This document shows positions 1 to 10,260 of a stretch of DNA of 64,000 nt, one piece after another. The DNA is taken from contig JALGPY010000003.1 of assembly GCA_023055425.1 (NCBI GenBank), positions 70,903,491 to 70,967,490 on the forward strand, written 5' to 3'. The notes beneath the pieces were generated by a model. It did no database searches and was not told where the DNA came from. It saw only the letters and a program-made list of their open reading frames with translations. This DNA comes from Linanthus parryae. Lineage: Eukaryota > Streptophyta > Magnoliopsida > Ericales > Polemoniaceae. The position numbers and the translations under genes were made by a program. Numbering within the stretch: position 1 is the stretch's first letter; every line of letters begins with the position of its first letter.

Positions 1-174
1 GAACTCCTTCTTGTTTATGATCTTCTTGGCTGGAGGAGAAACTTATTGCAAGATGGCAATCCTCTCTGGATCTGAATCGGACATTGTTATCTCAGTCTTC
101 CTATTAGCCCTTCTCTTCTTCCCCATTGTTGATCCATGAACTTTCTGCTCAAGCCTCTGCGATTTCCGCTCCAT
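1..174 (-). pseudogene. Envelope-like gene, N-terminal fragment (Sirevirus A)
   Basis: The minus strand has an ATG at 172-174 opening a basic, Lys/Arg-rich leader that starts MERKSQRLEQ and runs 43 codons to a stop at 43-45; the same frame then continues to the window edge. The start and the basic composition match the better preserved envelope-like genes at 44920 (MDSRRKSERI) and 6875 in this window. In Sirevirus-type copia elements an extra ORF of unproven function, called envelope-like, lies between pol and the 3' LTR, and that is its place here, downstream of the pol fragment at 590-2078. The rest of the gene and the 3' LTR lie outside the window. Confidence 0.6.
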
Positions 175-589
175 TGGGTTAAAGTTTTTTGAAGAGATAG
201 AGAGAGTTGAGACAGAGATAGAGTCGAAGAGATAGAGATTGATATGGACAGAAAAAGCCCTGAACTAGTGGCTTAAAAGTAAGAAATTTCTGAACTGATT
301 AAGTTTAAAAAGTACTCTTTTTGAAAGTACATGAAAAATCATATCTAGAGGATATTTTGAGATATTAAGATATTTTAAATAAATATCTGAGCAAAATATT
401 TAATGATCCAATTATTGAACAAAATAATATATTAATCTCTAAAGATTTGGAGTAGAGGTCCAAAGCTTTGGGGTACTGCGGATATAACATAAAACTTGAA
501 AGCTTTGAAGCATACTTTCAAGGCTAGGAAAGTAGGGCTCCACGGCTTTGAGATTTTACACACATAGCACATATATGATCTAATAGTCC
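175..589 (-). other. Pol-to-env spacer of Sirevirus A
   Basis: Non-coding spacer. On the minus strand the roughly 75 bases before the envelope-like ATG are rich in CT runs (CTCTATCTCTT type). A perfect 12-base palindrome CCAAAGCTTTGG lies at 460-471, and further degenerate copies of the same motif follow to about 535. A decayed polypurine run (TTTAAGGGGAC on the minus strand, about 580-592) matches the internal polypurine tract found after pol in the sibling elements. Confidence 0.5.
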
Positions 590-2078
590 CCTTAAACAAA
601 ATCAACCTTGTTTAGCATGCCCGATTAAAGCCTCAGAGATGCAAACCTCTCATCTGGCAATGCTTTAGTGAAAATATCAGCAACTTGCATAGAAATATAT
701 AAATGATAAAGAAACATCACCTTTCCTAGCATGATTCCTGATGAAATGGTGTCTTACATCAATGTGCTTAGTTCTGGAGTGTTGCACAGGGTTCTTTGTA
801 TTGTCACAATAAATATGTACTTTTCTAAAATCATTGCCAAGGTCTCTTAGTTTTTGAGCAATTCATAGAACTTGTGAGAAACAAGCTCCAGCTGGAATGT
901 ATTCAGCTTCTGCAGTTGATAGGGTTACTGATTTCTGCTTCTTTGAATGCCAGCTGATGAATGATGAGCCAAGGAATTAGCAACACCCTGAAGTGCTCTT
1001 CCTATCAACTTTGTATCCTGCAAAGTCTGCATCTGAATAACCACTCAAAAAGAAATTAGCCATTCTTGGATACCAAAGCCCCAAGTGTTTGGTGCTATTC
1101 AGATTTCTAAAGATCCTCTTGACAACAACTAAGTGACATTCCTTAGGATCTGCTTGAAACCTTGCACACATACATACATTAAACATAATATCTGGTCCAC
1201 TAGCAGTTAAGTACAACAATGAACCAATCATACCTCTGTATTTCTTTTGATTCACCCTCTTACTATTTGTATCCTTATCTAAAGATAATGAAGAACTCAT
1301 GGGAGTCTTAGCAACCTTGGAATGACACATATCGTACGTATTGAGCAAGTCCTTGGTATATTTTCCTTGATGCACAAAAATTCCTTTCTTAATTTTATGT
1401 AGATGAAGTCGAAGAAAGAAATTTAACTCTCCCATCAAGCTCATTTCAAATTCCCTGGACATTAAACTTGAAAACTCTTTTTATAGAGCATCATTAGTGG
1501 AAACAAACAATATATCATCAATATAAATCTGCACTACTAAGATGTCTTTTTCATGTGTCTTAATGAAAATAATTTCGTCTAATAGGCATCTCTTAAAATT
1601 ATTTTAAAGTAAATAGCTTGAAAGTCCGTCATACCAAGACCTTGGAGCTTGTTTTAGGCCATAGAGAACTTTGTCTAATTTGTAAACATGATCCAGAAAA
1701 TTGTCTTCTTCAAAAGCAGGAGGTTGAGCAACATATACTTCTTCATGTAAATAACCATTTAGGAAAGCACATTTGACATCGATTTTGTAAAGCTTTAGAT
1801 GTTTATACAAGACGAATTATACTTGCTTCTAACCTGGAAACATAAGCAAATGTCTCCTCATAATCAATACATTCTTCTTGATTATACCCATGGGCCACAA
1901 GTCGGCCTTTTTTCCTTACCACCTTACAATTTTCATCAAGTTTGTTTTTGAAAACCTGTCAGATTCCAATAATTGATTGAGTCTTTGGACTAGGAACCAG
2001 GTTCCATACCTTGTTCCTTTCAAATTGATTAAGCTCACTCTGCATTTCAATGATCCAATCTGCATCTTGTACCGCCTC
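590..2078 (-). pseudogene. Copia pol fragment, RT and RNase H (Sirevirus A)
   Basis: Broken minus-strand gag-pol remnant covering the end of the integrase-RT linker (DADWIIEMQSELNQF near 2030-2078), reverse transcriptase (MDVKCAFLNG-like block near 1740-1790, YGLKQAPRSWYD near 1635) and copia RNase H (SGYSDADFAGYKVDRKSTSG near 985-1045). The active-site box survives as YIDD near 1511-1525. The frame is cut by several stops and frameshifts, and the C-terminus near 590-960 is badly decayed. The 5' side stops exactly at the LTR of element B at 2079, so B appears to have inserted into this pol. The rest of A on the far side of B is not in the window. Confidence 0.85.
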
Positions 2079-3211
2079 TGAAACACAGTAATGTAAGTGG
2101 TAAAACATGATCAATACTCTGGAGGGGGGGGGGGGTTGAATAAAGTATGACAACTTTTTACAATTGAAGTTAAAAGAGTAGTTTCAAAGAAATCTGTACA
2201 CAACTATAAGTATTTCAAGGCCTTGAAATGTGTTTCAAGTCCTTGAAAGAAAACATATGAAAATTAAAAAGCTGAGAGTTTTCAGGGCCTTGAAATGCCT
2301 TTCAAACCCTTGAACTGAAACTTTCTTTGTGCAGTAATTTGGCTATGAATGGAACAACAAAATGAATGCAAGAGACACATAGATTTATAGAGTTTAGTCC
2401 ACATGGACCTACGTCTCTACCTCAGGGATTTTATCTCTGAAGGATTTTCAACTCAATTCTTATTAATCAAAAGCTAGATCTCAAGCACAGATTGTTCCCT
2501 TACTATGTTACAGCTTGTGGTTCTCTCTAACCTATCTAGTACTTGATCTAGATAACTAATTAAACATGAATTCTATATTGTTCCCTTGAAAAATTCAGGA
2601 GAACGAAATGTTACAAGTATTATCTGAATGATATACAAATAGTTTTCCGAAAGAAGAACACTGAGACAAAGTCTAGAAGTGAGTATGTAGTGTCCTTCAG
2701 ATGCTTGTGTTGAGAGGAATGAATCTGATTCTTTGTTGCTTGTTAATCCCTGGATGTGTTTGAGTGTGTCTCTGTTGATTGTTTTAGAATCTCTCTATCA
2801 ATCACCCTCTTAAGGAGCTAGTTTTAATTGGAGGTCTTCAGGATATTCTGGAAACTAACTTCCCTAAAAATCAGCAATGTATCTTGACTCTTCTAACAGT
2901 TCCTCCAACGGCTAGTTGCTCAATATCTTCGGAGATATTGACTTGATATTGTAGCTGAATATGTTTGGAAGTTCAAGACATATTTGTATAAGCACGGAAT
3001 CAATCAAACAGCCAGTTTCATTTTCTGCAAGATCACAGTTTAGGCAAGTAACCCTGCAAAATAGTAAATTGATTTCCTTGCAAAAACTTATTCAAACAAA
3101 TTGATTAATAATAGTTTAGAGAAACAAAAATATTTGTCTTTCGTCATCAACGTGCATATAATCATGAATAGAGAAGTGGGAATTAAATTAAAAAGATAAG
3201 CTAAACTTACA
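2079..3211 (-). repeat. 3' LTR of Sirevirus B
   Basis: 1133 bases. On the minus strand it begins TGTAAGTTTAGC just after a polypurine tract and ends TGTGTTTCA, fitting the TG...CA rule. It aligns in structure with the LTRs at 25247, 38212 and 47127. It carries the long G/C homopolymer (about 2120-2133), a perfect 16-base palindrome TTTCAAGGCCTTGAAA at 2213-2228 and several imperfect ones. The base run before 2079 is GCCTC; the matching target duplication cannot be checked because B's other end is missing. Confidence 0.85.
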
Positions 3212-3227
3212 ATCTCCCCCTTGATGA
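3212..3227 (-). other. Polypurine tract of Sirevirus B
   Basis: On the minus strand the sequence CATCAAGGGGGAGATT abuts the LTR start, the expected place for the plus-strand DNA primer of an LTR retrotransposon. S2 has the same motif at 47111-47126. Confidence 0.8.
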
Positions 3228-3554
3228 AAGGAAAGACCTCAATCTTTTCAAGGAGTGATTCTCTGCAAAAAAATTTCACAAGAGCATAGCAGAGTAACCA
3301 CAAAATATCATCTGTAACACAAAATTTACAAATAATCCAACTTATTATGCCTCAAACTTCAGGAAAGTAAGTCGATACTGATCTAAACCTGATCTATCTA
3401 AAAAGTATCAAAATAACAGATAAACCTAAAAATTTTTCTTCACCTTTTTAACTTTCATAAAAAAAGAATGAGGAAATGTTGGATCAATGTTTCGGAAAAG
3501 TTTTAAAGAAAAAAGTTTTAAAAAGCAAAATCTTTAAAGACTTTGAAAAGAAGA
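3228..3554 (-). other. Env-to-LTR spacer of Sirevirus B
   Basis: AT-rich spacer between the envelope-like gene and the polypurine tract. It corresponds to 46725-47115 in S2, but the second G-run seen in S2 is not preserved here. No coding signal seen. Confidence 0.5.
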
Positions 3555-4904
3555 TCAAGGCCTTGAAAAGGAAAGAAAGAAGAGGCAAGGTTCAGGGGTT
3601 GGGTCTGCATCTCCCTTTGGTTCTGCATCTTCTTCTCCACTATCTTCTACATCATCCTCATAAGATTTCCGTTCTTCTTCTTGAGTAGATTTATCAGCAG
3701 TATCACCAACCACTTCATCATAAAAAAGATCTGCCTCACTCACTATCTCTGGAATGGGTTTCCTCTTTTTCTTCTTCTTAAGATCTTTAATCAGCATTCC
3801 TGATTTTGGACTATCAACATCATCTTGTTCCCATTCTTCATCTCCTTGTTCTTGAGCTACTTGTTTCTCTTTGTCCACCCCCACTGTAGCCTCATCCTGT
3901 GTTGTATGTTCACTGAATAAATCCTTGGTTGAACCAGCATTCTTGGATCCCTCTGCAGCCAGAGAGACTTCTTCCTCCACATGAAGCATATTAATGCTTT
4001 TGAAGATGCTTTCAAACATATAACGGACTTGTTTGAACTCAGTTCCAAACTCATGTTGATTTTTCTTCAATTCTTCAATATCCTTCTCCAGAACATCTAG
4101 TCTTTGGCATACCATAGCAAGGTCTTGAGATTGAGAGGGTAGGTTTGAAGGGTTGGTCAAGGCCTTGGGTTTAGGAAACTTCTTGGATTGTAACTCGTCC
4201 TCAGATAGTTCATAGTACAGCTTCCAGTTACCTTCACTGGTTTTCATATTTCCAATTCTATCAGATGCTTTCTTATCAAGCATACCAAAACTGGCAGTAA
4301 CAGTCTCTTGTCTGTCATTTGGGATCTCAAGGTGTTGAAAGAAGGTAAGAAGGAAGTTGGCATAAGGAAAATGATGCATTCTTTCTTTGTTCTGGGAGTA
4401 AAGCATATGTTTCATTACGATTTTAGGCACATCAATCTCATAACCATGCATTATCAAATACATCAAGTACAGAACCCTGTCAGTAATCAATTCTTTGGAA
4501 TTCTCCTGAGGAACTACACACCTCTTCAGAATAGTAAACATAACTTTAGCTTCTATCAGTTAGCACAAAGTGTGTTAACTGCTTGGAGGCGGGTAGGTAC
4601 ATTTGGTAGAAAGAATTCTTCCCTAGCCAGTTTTATTGCTTCACTCTTGTTTCGATAGTTTTCTTTGTTATACCTCTTGGGACAACCAAAAACATTTGAA
4701 AATTCAGAGTGATCTAATTCCATATCAACACCAACCACTTTGGTTTGTATCACTAGGCTTACAATTTTAATCTGCTTCATGTTCAGATAGAAAAACCTAG
4801 TGAGTATGGGACATGCAACTTCAGGAGGGTTTAGAATTTTCCAAATAGCAGTTTTCTTCAACCTCTTAATGCATTCTAGATCTATAGTTTTCAACATATA
4901 GCAT
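3555..4904 (-). pseudogene. Envelope-like gene, C-terminal part (Sirevirus B)
   Basis: Two adjoining minus-strand frames (4556-4904 and 3555-4541) separated by a frameshift encode the conserved core (LECIKRLKKTAIWKILNP ... LMYLIMHGYEIDVPKIV ... KTSEGNWKLYYELSEDEL). This is the kind of domain annotated in databases as putative plant transposon protein. It is followed by a probable coiled coil (LDVLEKDIEELKKNQHEFG) and a long acidic, low-complexity tail. Function is unknown in the family; a membrane or transport role is only a proposal. The stop codon at 3555-3557 lies inside a TCAAGGCCTTGA palindrome. The gene is cut at 4904 by a solo LTR and resumes at 6346. Confidence 0.75.
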
Positions 4905-4909
4905 TAACC

Positions 4910-6340
4910 TGTTGGAATAGATGCCCTAGAGGCAATCTAGTTTAGTATGAATTTGTAATTGGCTAGAAAATTCATTTATTATTTATTGGATATTTAATAT
5001 AATGAAGTCCTTAGATTTACAATCGTGTTGTTTATCTTAAATATCCCTAGTCAAGTATAATGATTAAATGGGACAATCATCTATAGACTAGTATGGGGTT
5101 GGATTGATATGGAGATATCACGATCCAACACATAGGTGTGCATTACGGAATGTTGCACTGGATAGACCCATTACCGAGAAGGCTACATACACGTTATGTT
5201 AAGTCACAAGTGCTTCTCGGGTACAATGGTATTGTCATCCTTAGACTTGAAGTCACTAGATATTCTAGTTGTGGATCATTGTGATCTTGGTAGCGTTAAA
5301 CGCTACACCGTAACTGGGTAGTTATAAAGGCGTGTACTGGATACAATGAGAAGCAAGCTTAGAGATCGTAGTGGACGTAGAGAGGATTTGCCCCTCCCAC
5401 ATAACGGGAGTAAATATCCAAGGCCACTCGAAGGATAGTGCTTATAGAATGTCTCGCCAGACTCAAATAAATCAATATATGAGATATTGATGTTATTTGC
5501 ACGAATAAGGCTATTCCATGGATCGAGAAACTAGGGATTGGATATACGAGTGTGACTTGTATGTCTCGTGTCCAATCCGGATATGGAGGCAAAGGGATGA
5601 GACAATTACTTGTACAAGGTTGTCTAGATGACTATTCTATTAGTTGGCTAGAATGGATGTTTTGCTAGAAACCGCTCCATATTAGCAAAGAGTTGCTACC
5701 AACTAGATAGAACCTATGGGGTCACACGCTATATAGAGTTGTACTAGATTTGGAATTAATTAATTGGATTAATTAATTAGAAGGATCACTTTGTAAACCC
5801 TTGCAAACTTAGTAGGGACTAATTTGCAAGGAAGGGACTAAATTGAATTCTAGTAGGACTAGAATAAGTCCTTTAGGTAGTTAACAAGGAGTTGTTGGAC
5901 TATATAAAGGACCCTCCTTCCTTCCTTCCTCATAACTTATGCTCTAGAGAGAACATAACAAGAGTGGGAGAGAACAAAGGAGAGAGAGAGAGCAAGCAAC
6001 AAGGAGGACGCCGCCCCCTTGCCGCCGCCCCTCGTCCCCGACGCCACAAGAGGGCCGAACCCCTCTTTGTGCCTCGTTTTGCGTGATTCCTTCACCCTCC
6101 TCTCATTCCGGGCTAGCACCAAGGAGATTGGAGATCTAGGATCAACTCTAGGCGTGGATCAACTATAGAGAACGTGACACTATTCGCGTTTGAAGTCATC
6201 AAGGAGAACCCAAAGGTGTGTTTATGATTTCTTACCTTCACTATCGTTATGCATCTAGACTTGTGATCCTTGGAGGGTTTTGCATGGTTGTTTGTTTGAT
6301 TATGCTTCCGTTTGCGCGATCCATGAATCAAAACCCTACA
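4910..6340 (+). mobile_element. Solo LTR of copia family (TGTTGGAA...CCCTACA)
   Basis: 1431 bases starting TGTTGGAATAGATGCCC and ending AAACCCTACA. It is flanked by perfect 5-base target duplications TAACC at 4905-4909 and 6341-6345. It is closely related to the two LTRs of element C (52767 and 59840, opposite strand). There is no internal region, so it is a solo LTR left by LTR-LTR recombination, sitting inside the envelope-like gene of Sirevirus B. Confidence 0.95.
5901..5908 (+). promoter_or_regulatory. LTR TATA box
   Basis: TATATAAA, conserved in the same context (GGACTATATAAAGGAC) in every complete LTR of this family here, followed by a (CCTT)n run. It is the likely core promoter of the LTR; the start site is not determinable from sequence. 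Confidence 0.6.
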
Positions 6341-6345
6341 TAACC

Positions 6346-6875
6346 ATGCTACATAAAGCTACTGGTCTGGAAGCAAAACCATCTAACCATTGTCCTCTAG
6401 AAACATTACAAACTAACCATTTGATGTTAATGCCATATTTCTTACTTGGGGATGGTTGCTTTTCTGACTAGATCTGCAGTTCTTTTCTAGTGCCTTTCTT
6501 TAGTTCTTCGTCAGTTACTTTACCTTTGCCTTTGTCTTCTTTTTTTAGCTTCTTCTTCTTCTTCTTCTTCTTCTTCTTCTTCTTCTTCTTCTTCTTCTTC
6601 TTCTTCTTCTTCTTCTTCTTCTTCTTCTTCTTCTTCTTCTTCACCTTCTTAGGACTAGCAACCTGTTCTTGTGGTTGCTTCTCTGGAGTATACTTATCAG
6701 TTTTCTTCTTCTTGTTGGAAGTTTGAGTCTGATCCTTCTTGATATTATTATTTGGAGGAGAAGGAGCATTTTCTGCACTTGGGGTTCTGGAACTTGAATC
6801 ATCACTGAGCGTTTGAACCTCTTCCTCTGCAGTCTTCCTCTTCTTGTCAGTAAATTTCTTTGATCCTCCAGCCAT
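6346..6875 (-). pseudogene. Envelope-like gene, N-terminal part (Sirevirus B)
   Basis: Minus-strand frame from a Met at 6875 (MAGGSKKFTDKKRK) reading a basic, Ser/Pro/Lys-rich region, then a run of about 30 lysines from a CTT microsatellite, then a stop at 6468. Homology to S2 continues past that stop to 6346 (matching 'WLDGF' in both). The frame is also open upstream to 7160 because the leader was duplicated. In S2 and A the protein starts further upstream; in B that ATG has become AAG. The gene is split from its C-terminal part by the solo LTR at 4910-6340. Confidence 0.65.
6549..6642. repeat. (CTT)n microsatellite in env-like gene
   Basis: About 31 uninterrupted CTT units, read as AAG (lysine) in the envelope-like frame on the minus strand. 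The period of three keeps the frame open. The corresponding part of S2 (about 45170-45225) is lysine-rich but has no such run, so the expansion is specific to this copy. Confidence 0.95.
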
Positions 6876-7107
6876 CTTGATTCTATCAAACGTTCTTCTG
6901 GTGCTCGTTAGGGTTTGAGAGTTTAGAAGAGAGAGGCAGGAATGATACGTGAAAGAGAGAGATAAGAAAGTCTTCCTCTTCTTGTCAGTAAATTTCTTTG
7001 ATCCTCCAGCCATCTTGATTCTATCAGACGTTCTTCTGGTGCTTGTTAGGTTTTGAGAGTTTAGAAGAGAGAGGCAGGAATGATACGTGAAAGAGAGAGA
7101 TAAGAAA
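6832..7107. repeat. 138-base tandem duplication of env-like leader
   Basis: 6832-6969 and 6970-7107 are near-identical direct copies (about three differences by eye). The unit carries the CT-rich leader, the start region and the first codons of the envelope-like gene. 138 is a multiple of three, so the minus-strand frame reads through both copies. Confidence 0.9.
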
Positions 7108-7484
7108 GGAGATAAGTACTGAAATGTTTGAGCTTGACAATGAATCATAAATATTTCCAAATCTTTTAAGATTGTGCAGAATCAGTGAAATTGAAATATG
7201 TGTAAGTTTGTAACGTGGAAAAGGAAATAATATAATACTAACTTAAAGTAAATAAGTTTTAAAAGGTAAAAACAATATTGAGCAAATATCTACAGAGATA
7301 GGACCCAAAATTGAAAGATCCAATTTATTGACTACACAGTATATAGGCTTGTTTTCAAGGCTTTGGAAAGGTTTTCAAGGCATTGCAAAGCTATACCACT
7401 AAAACAGATAAAATCAATTCTTTGAAAATCAATTAAAAACTTTGAACCACATAATACTTACCTTGTAACTTACCTGATACTCCC
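7108..7484 (-). other. Pol-to-env spacer of Sirevirus B
   Basis: AT-rich spacer with degenerate palindromes (TTTTCAAGGCTTTGGAAA-like at about 7350). An internal polypurine-like motif TTTAGGGGGAGTATCA on the minus strand lies at about 7475-7490 and contains the pol stop codon (7486-7488). Confidence 0.6.
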
Positions 7485-8108
7485 CCTAAACCAATGCTTC
7501 TTTATTTAGCATGCCCAGGTCTAATCTCAGGTCTGAGAATCTATCCTCTGGCAGTGGTTTAGTAAAGATATCTACCAATTGCATGTTATTAGAAACAATT
7601 TCAAGAGTAACATCACCTTTCTCAGCGTGATCTCTGATGAAGTGATGTCTAAAATCTATGTGTTTAGTCCTTGAGTGCTGAACTGGATTATTTGTGATAG
7701 ATATTGCACTAGTGTTGTCACATTTGATAGGTATATCTCTGAAATCAAATCCAAGATCTCTCATTTGTTTAGATATCCACAATACTTGTAAGCAGCAAGA
7801 TCCAGCTGCTACATATTCAGCTTCTGCTGTTGATAGAGCTACATAATTCTGTTTCTTTTAATGCCAGCTGAATCAGTGATGTTCCAAGAAATTAGCAGCA
7901 CACTGGTGTACTTTTTCTATCCACTTTGTAGCCTTCAAAGTCAACATCTGAATAGGCCCACAAAGAGAAATTAGAATTTTTACGATACCAAAGCCCTAAG
8001 TCTTTGGTACCATTGAGATACCTAAATATTATTTGACAGCAACCAAGTGTGATTCTTTAGGATCAGCTTGAAATCTAGCAAACATGCATAGACTAAACAT
8101 GATATATG
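7485..8108 (-). pseudogene. Copia pol C-terminus, RNase H (Sirevirus B)
   Basis: A minus-strand frame at 7486-7782 reads the end of copia RNase H (IPIKCDNTSAISITNNPVQH ... DIFTKPLPEDRFSDLRL ... GMLNKEALV) with its natural stop. Beyond 7782 homology continues with stops and frameshifts (SADVDFEGYKVDRKS-like near 7940) to 8108. There it is cut by a copia LTR that starts at 8109. The rest of B (RT, integrase, gag, 5' LTR) is not in the window. Confidence 0.85.
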
Positions 8109-9522
8109 TGTTGGAATTGTGCCCTAGAGGCAATCAATCTATTGTGACAAATATATGGATTTACGATTCATATGTTATCGATATGGAGATATGTTAACAT
8201 GAATGAAGTCCTTAGAATATAAGTGTTATATTCTTAAATATCCCTAGTCAATTATAATGTTTAATGGGACAATCATCTATAGACTAGTATGGGGTTGGAT
8301 TGATATGGAGATATAACGATCCAACACATGGGTATACATTAGGAGTAACGGCATAATGGATTGAACCACAACGAGAAGGATACATTAGATTATTTTGAAG
8401 TCACAATCGCTTCTCGTAGTGCTAATAATATTGCAATCCTTAGACTTGAAGTCACTAGATACTCTAGTTGTGAAATATAGTGCTTTGATGTTATCAAACG
8501 TTACACCGTAACTGGGTGACTATAAAGGTAGCTATCGGGCATAATAGGAAGCAAGATTAGTGATCGTAGTGATGTAGAGAGGATTTTTCCCTCCCACATA
8601 ATGGGAGTAAATATCCACGGACACTCGAGGGATCAGGCTTATTGAATGTCTGGCCAGACTCAGATAAATCAATATGGAGATATTGATGTTATCTGCTTGC
8701 ATAAGCATATTCCCAGGATTGTGGAACTATGGATTGGATATACGAGTGTGACTATTTATGTCTCTTGTCCAATCCTAATATGGAGACAAAGGGATAGTTC
8801 AATATAAGATATTGGGCACAAGAGGTTTGTTGGGATCACTGACTATTTCTATTAGTTGGGTGGCATGGATGTTTTGCTAGACACCGCTCCATGTTAGTAA
8901 TAAGTTACTACCAACTAAGTAGAAACCTATGGGCTCACACGTCAAATAGAGTAGAACTAGATTTGGGATTAATTAATATGATTAATTAATAAGAAGGATC
9001 ATTGTGCAACACCTTGCAAACTTAGTAGGGCTAATTTGCAAGGAAGGGACTAATCCAAGTTCATGTAGAACTAGGAAGGGCCTTTATGTAGTTAACAAGG
9101 AGTTGTTGGACTATATAAAGGACGCTCTAGCTTCCTTCCCACAACTAATGCTCATAACATAAGTGAGTGGGAGAGAAAGCAGGAGACAAGCAAAAGGGCC
9201 GAAACCCATTCGCCGTCCCTTACCCACCTTCGACCACAAGAGGAGGCCGATCCTCTTGTGTCCTTGTTGCATGATTCGTTCTTCCCTCTTCCTCCGGTTC
9301 AAGATAGCACTAGGAGAAGGAAGAATCTAGATCTCACCTCTAGAAGTGGATCAACCGTAGAGACGAGGACACTATTCTTCGTGTGATCTCCCAAATCACA
9401 AGGTACACATCTTCTATGTCCTTCTCATCATGTTATGATGACTCTTACTGTGATCCTTGGTGGGCTTTGCGTAGAGATAAAATTTTGTGATGCCGCTGCG
9501 TTACCTAAGTCAAAACCCAACA
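8109..9522 (+). repeat. 5' LTR of a copia element (same family as solo LTR)
   Basis: 1414 bases from TGTTGGAATTGTGCCC to AAAACCCAACA, followed directly by a tRNA-Met-type primer site. It is more diverged from the C element LTRs than the solo LTR at 4910 is. Bases before it are ATATG; its partner LTR is absent, so no target duplication can be confirmed. The internal region is lost after about 9660. Confidence 0.9.
9112..9120 (+). promoter_or_regulatory. LTR TATA box
   Basis: TATATAAAG in the same GGACTATATAAAGGAC context as the other LTRs of the family. Confidence 0.55.
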
Positions 9523-9523
9523 A

Positions 9524-9541
9524 TGGTATCAGAGCCACAGG
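9524..9541 (+). other. Primer binding site, initiator tRNA-Met type
   Basis: TGGTATCAGAGCCACAGG one base after the LTR end. TGGTATCAGAGC is the standard copia primer site complementary to the 3' end of initiator tRNA-Met. Confidence 0.9.
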
Positions 9542-9660
9542 TCGTAGTGCATAACATGATTTTATGTGTTATGATTTCAGTTTATACACCGTTATATTCA
9601 TATGGAAAAACCTATGCGTGTTTACATATGTTTGATGCTTGAAACACTTGGAATTTGGAA
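9542..9660 (+). other. Copia leader remnant
   Basis: After the primer site the sequence resembles the leader of element C read on the opposite strand (GTGCATAA...TTTATGTGTTA). No gag follows; the similarity fades near 9660, where gypsy-type LTR sequence takes over. Confidence 0.45.
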
Positions 9661-10120
9661 ATCTCATTTGAATAACCTCTTTAGTGTTTGATTAACGTGT
9701 TGGATTTACACACTTCTCTTGTCTCCAGTTAGATTGCAATGAGCAATCAATTCTTGAGATACTTGTCTTGTGGATTGACACATTTGATTTGAGAATCGGG
9801 CTTGAATATAATAGGAGGATTGGTCACTATAGAAACCGATGGTCCCTATCCCCTCTCTACTTGGTATTGCATTTCTTTGTTATTTAGTTTAGCATAATCA
9901 CAAATCTCAATTTGCTCCATCACTTGTGGTGGATTTGATAGCTTGGCAAGCTTTAAAGCCATTGAGAAGGTTACATTACTCGTTTTATTTAGTTGCTTAA
10001 TTGCATTTATCTAGCGATAGCAAGTCATTGTCTAACCCTCCTCTCCTTGTGGATTCGACTCCGGACTTATACGGGTACTACTTAGAACGATATTTCTACA
10101 CTTGGGAATTATTGCGAACA
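9661..10120 (+). repeat. 3' portion of a gypsy-type LTR
   Basis: Sequence directly upstream of a gypsy primer site and ending GCGAACA. The LTR start could not be located by eye; the left limit given is where copia similarity ends. No ORF is seen here. Confidence 0.5.
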
Positions 10121-10126
10121 AGTTTT

Positions 10127-10145
10127 TGGCGCCGTTGCTGGGGAG
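10127..10145 (+). other. Primer binding site, gypsy (tRNA-Asp-like)
   Basis: TGGCGCCGTTGCTGGGGAG, six bases after the proposed LTR end. This motif is characteristic of Athila-type and related plant gypsy elements. Confidence 0.75.
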
Positions 10146-10260
10146 AGGCTAGGCTTTAGATTGATTTGCTTTACTTTCTTAGTTAGTTAGTAGTTTTCTT
10201 TGAATCTTTCTCTAGTTTTTTGTGGTTGGTTAAGACGTCTCATCTACTTGCTTCGAAAAA

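Noticed and set aside
5892..6122. Short open frames on both strands in the copia LTR (also 52865-53214 and 59938-60215)
   Set aside because: They recur only because the LTR is repeated; the frame differs by indels between copies and codes for low-complexity Arg/Pro-rich sequence across the transcription start region.
6490..6726. Plus-strand frame with a long phenylalanine run
   Set aside because: It is the complement of the CTT microsatellite inside the minus-strand envelope-like gene.
9524..9541. tRNA-like matches at the LTR edges (also 26433, 39412, 59821)
   Set aside because: These are short primer binding sites complementary to a tRNA 3' end, not tRNA genes.
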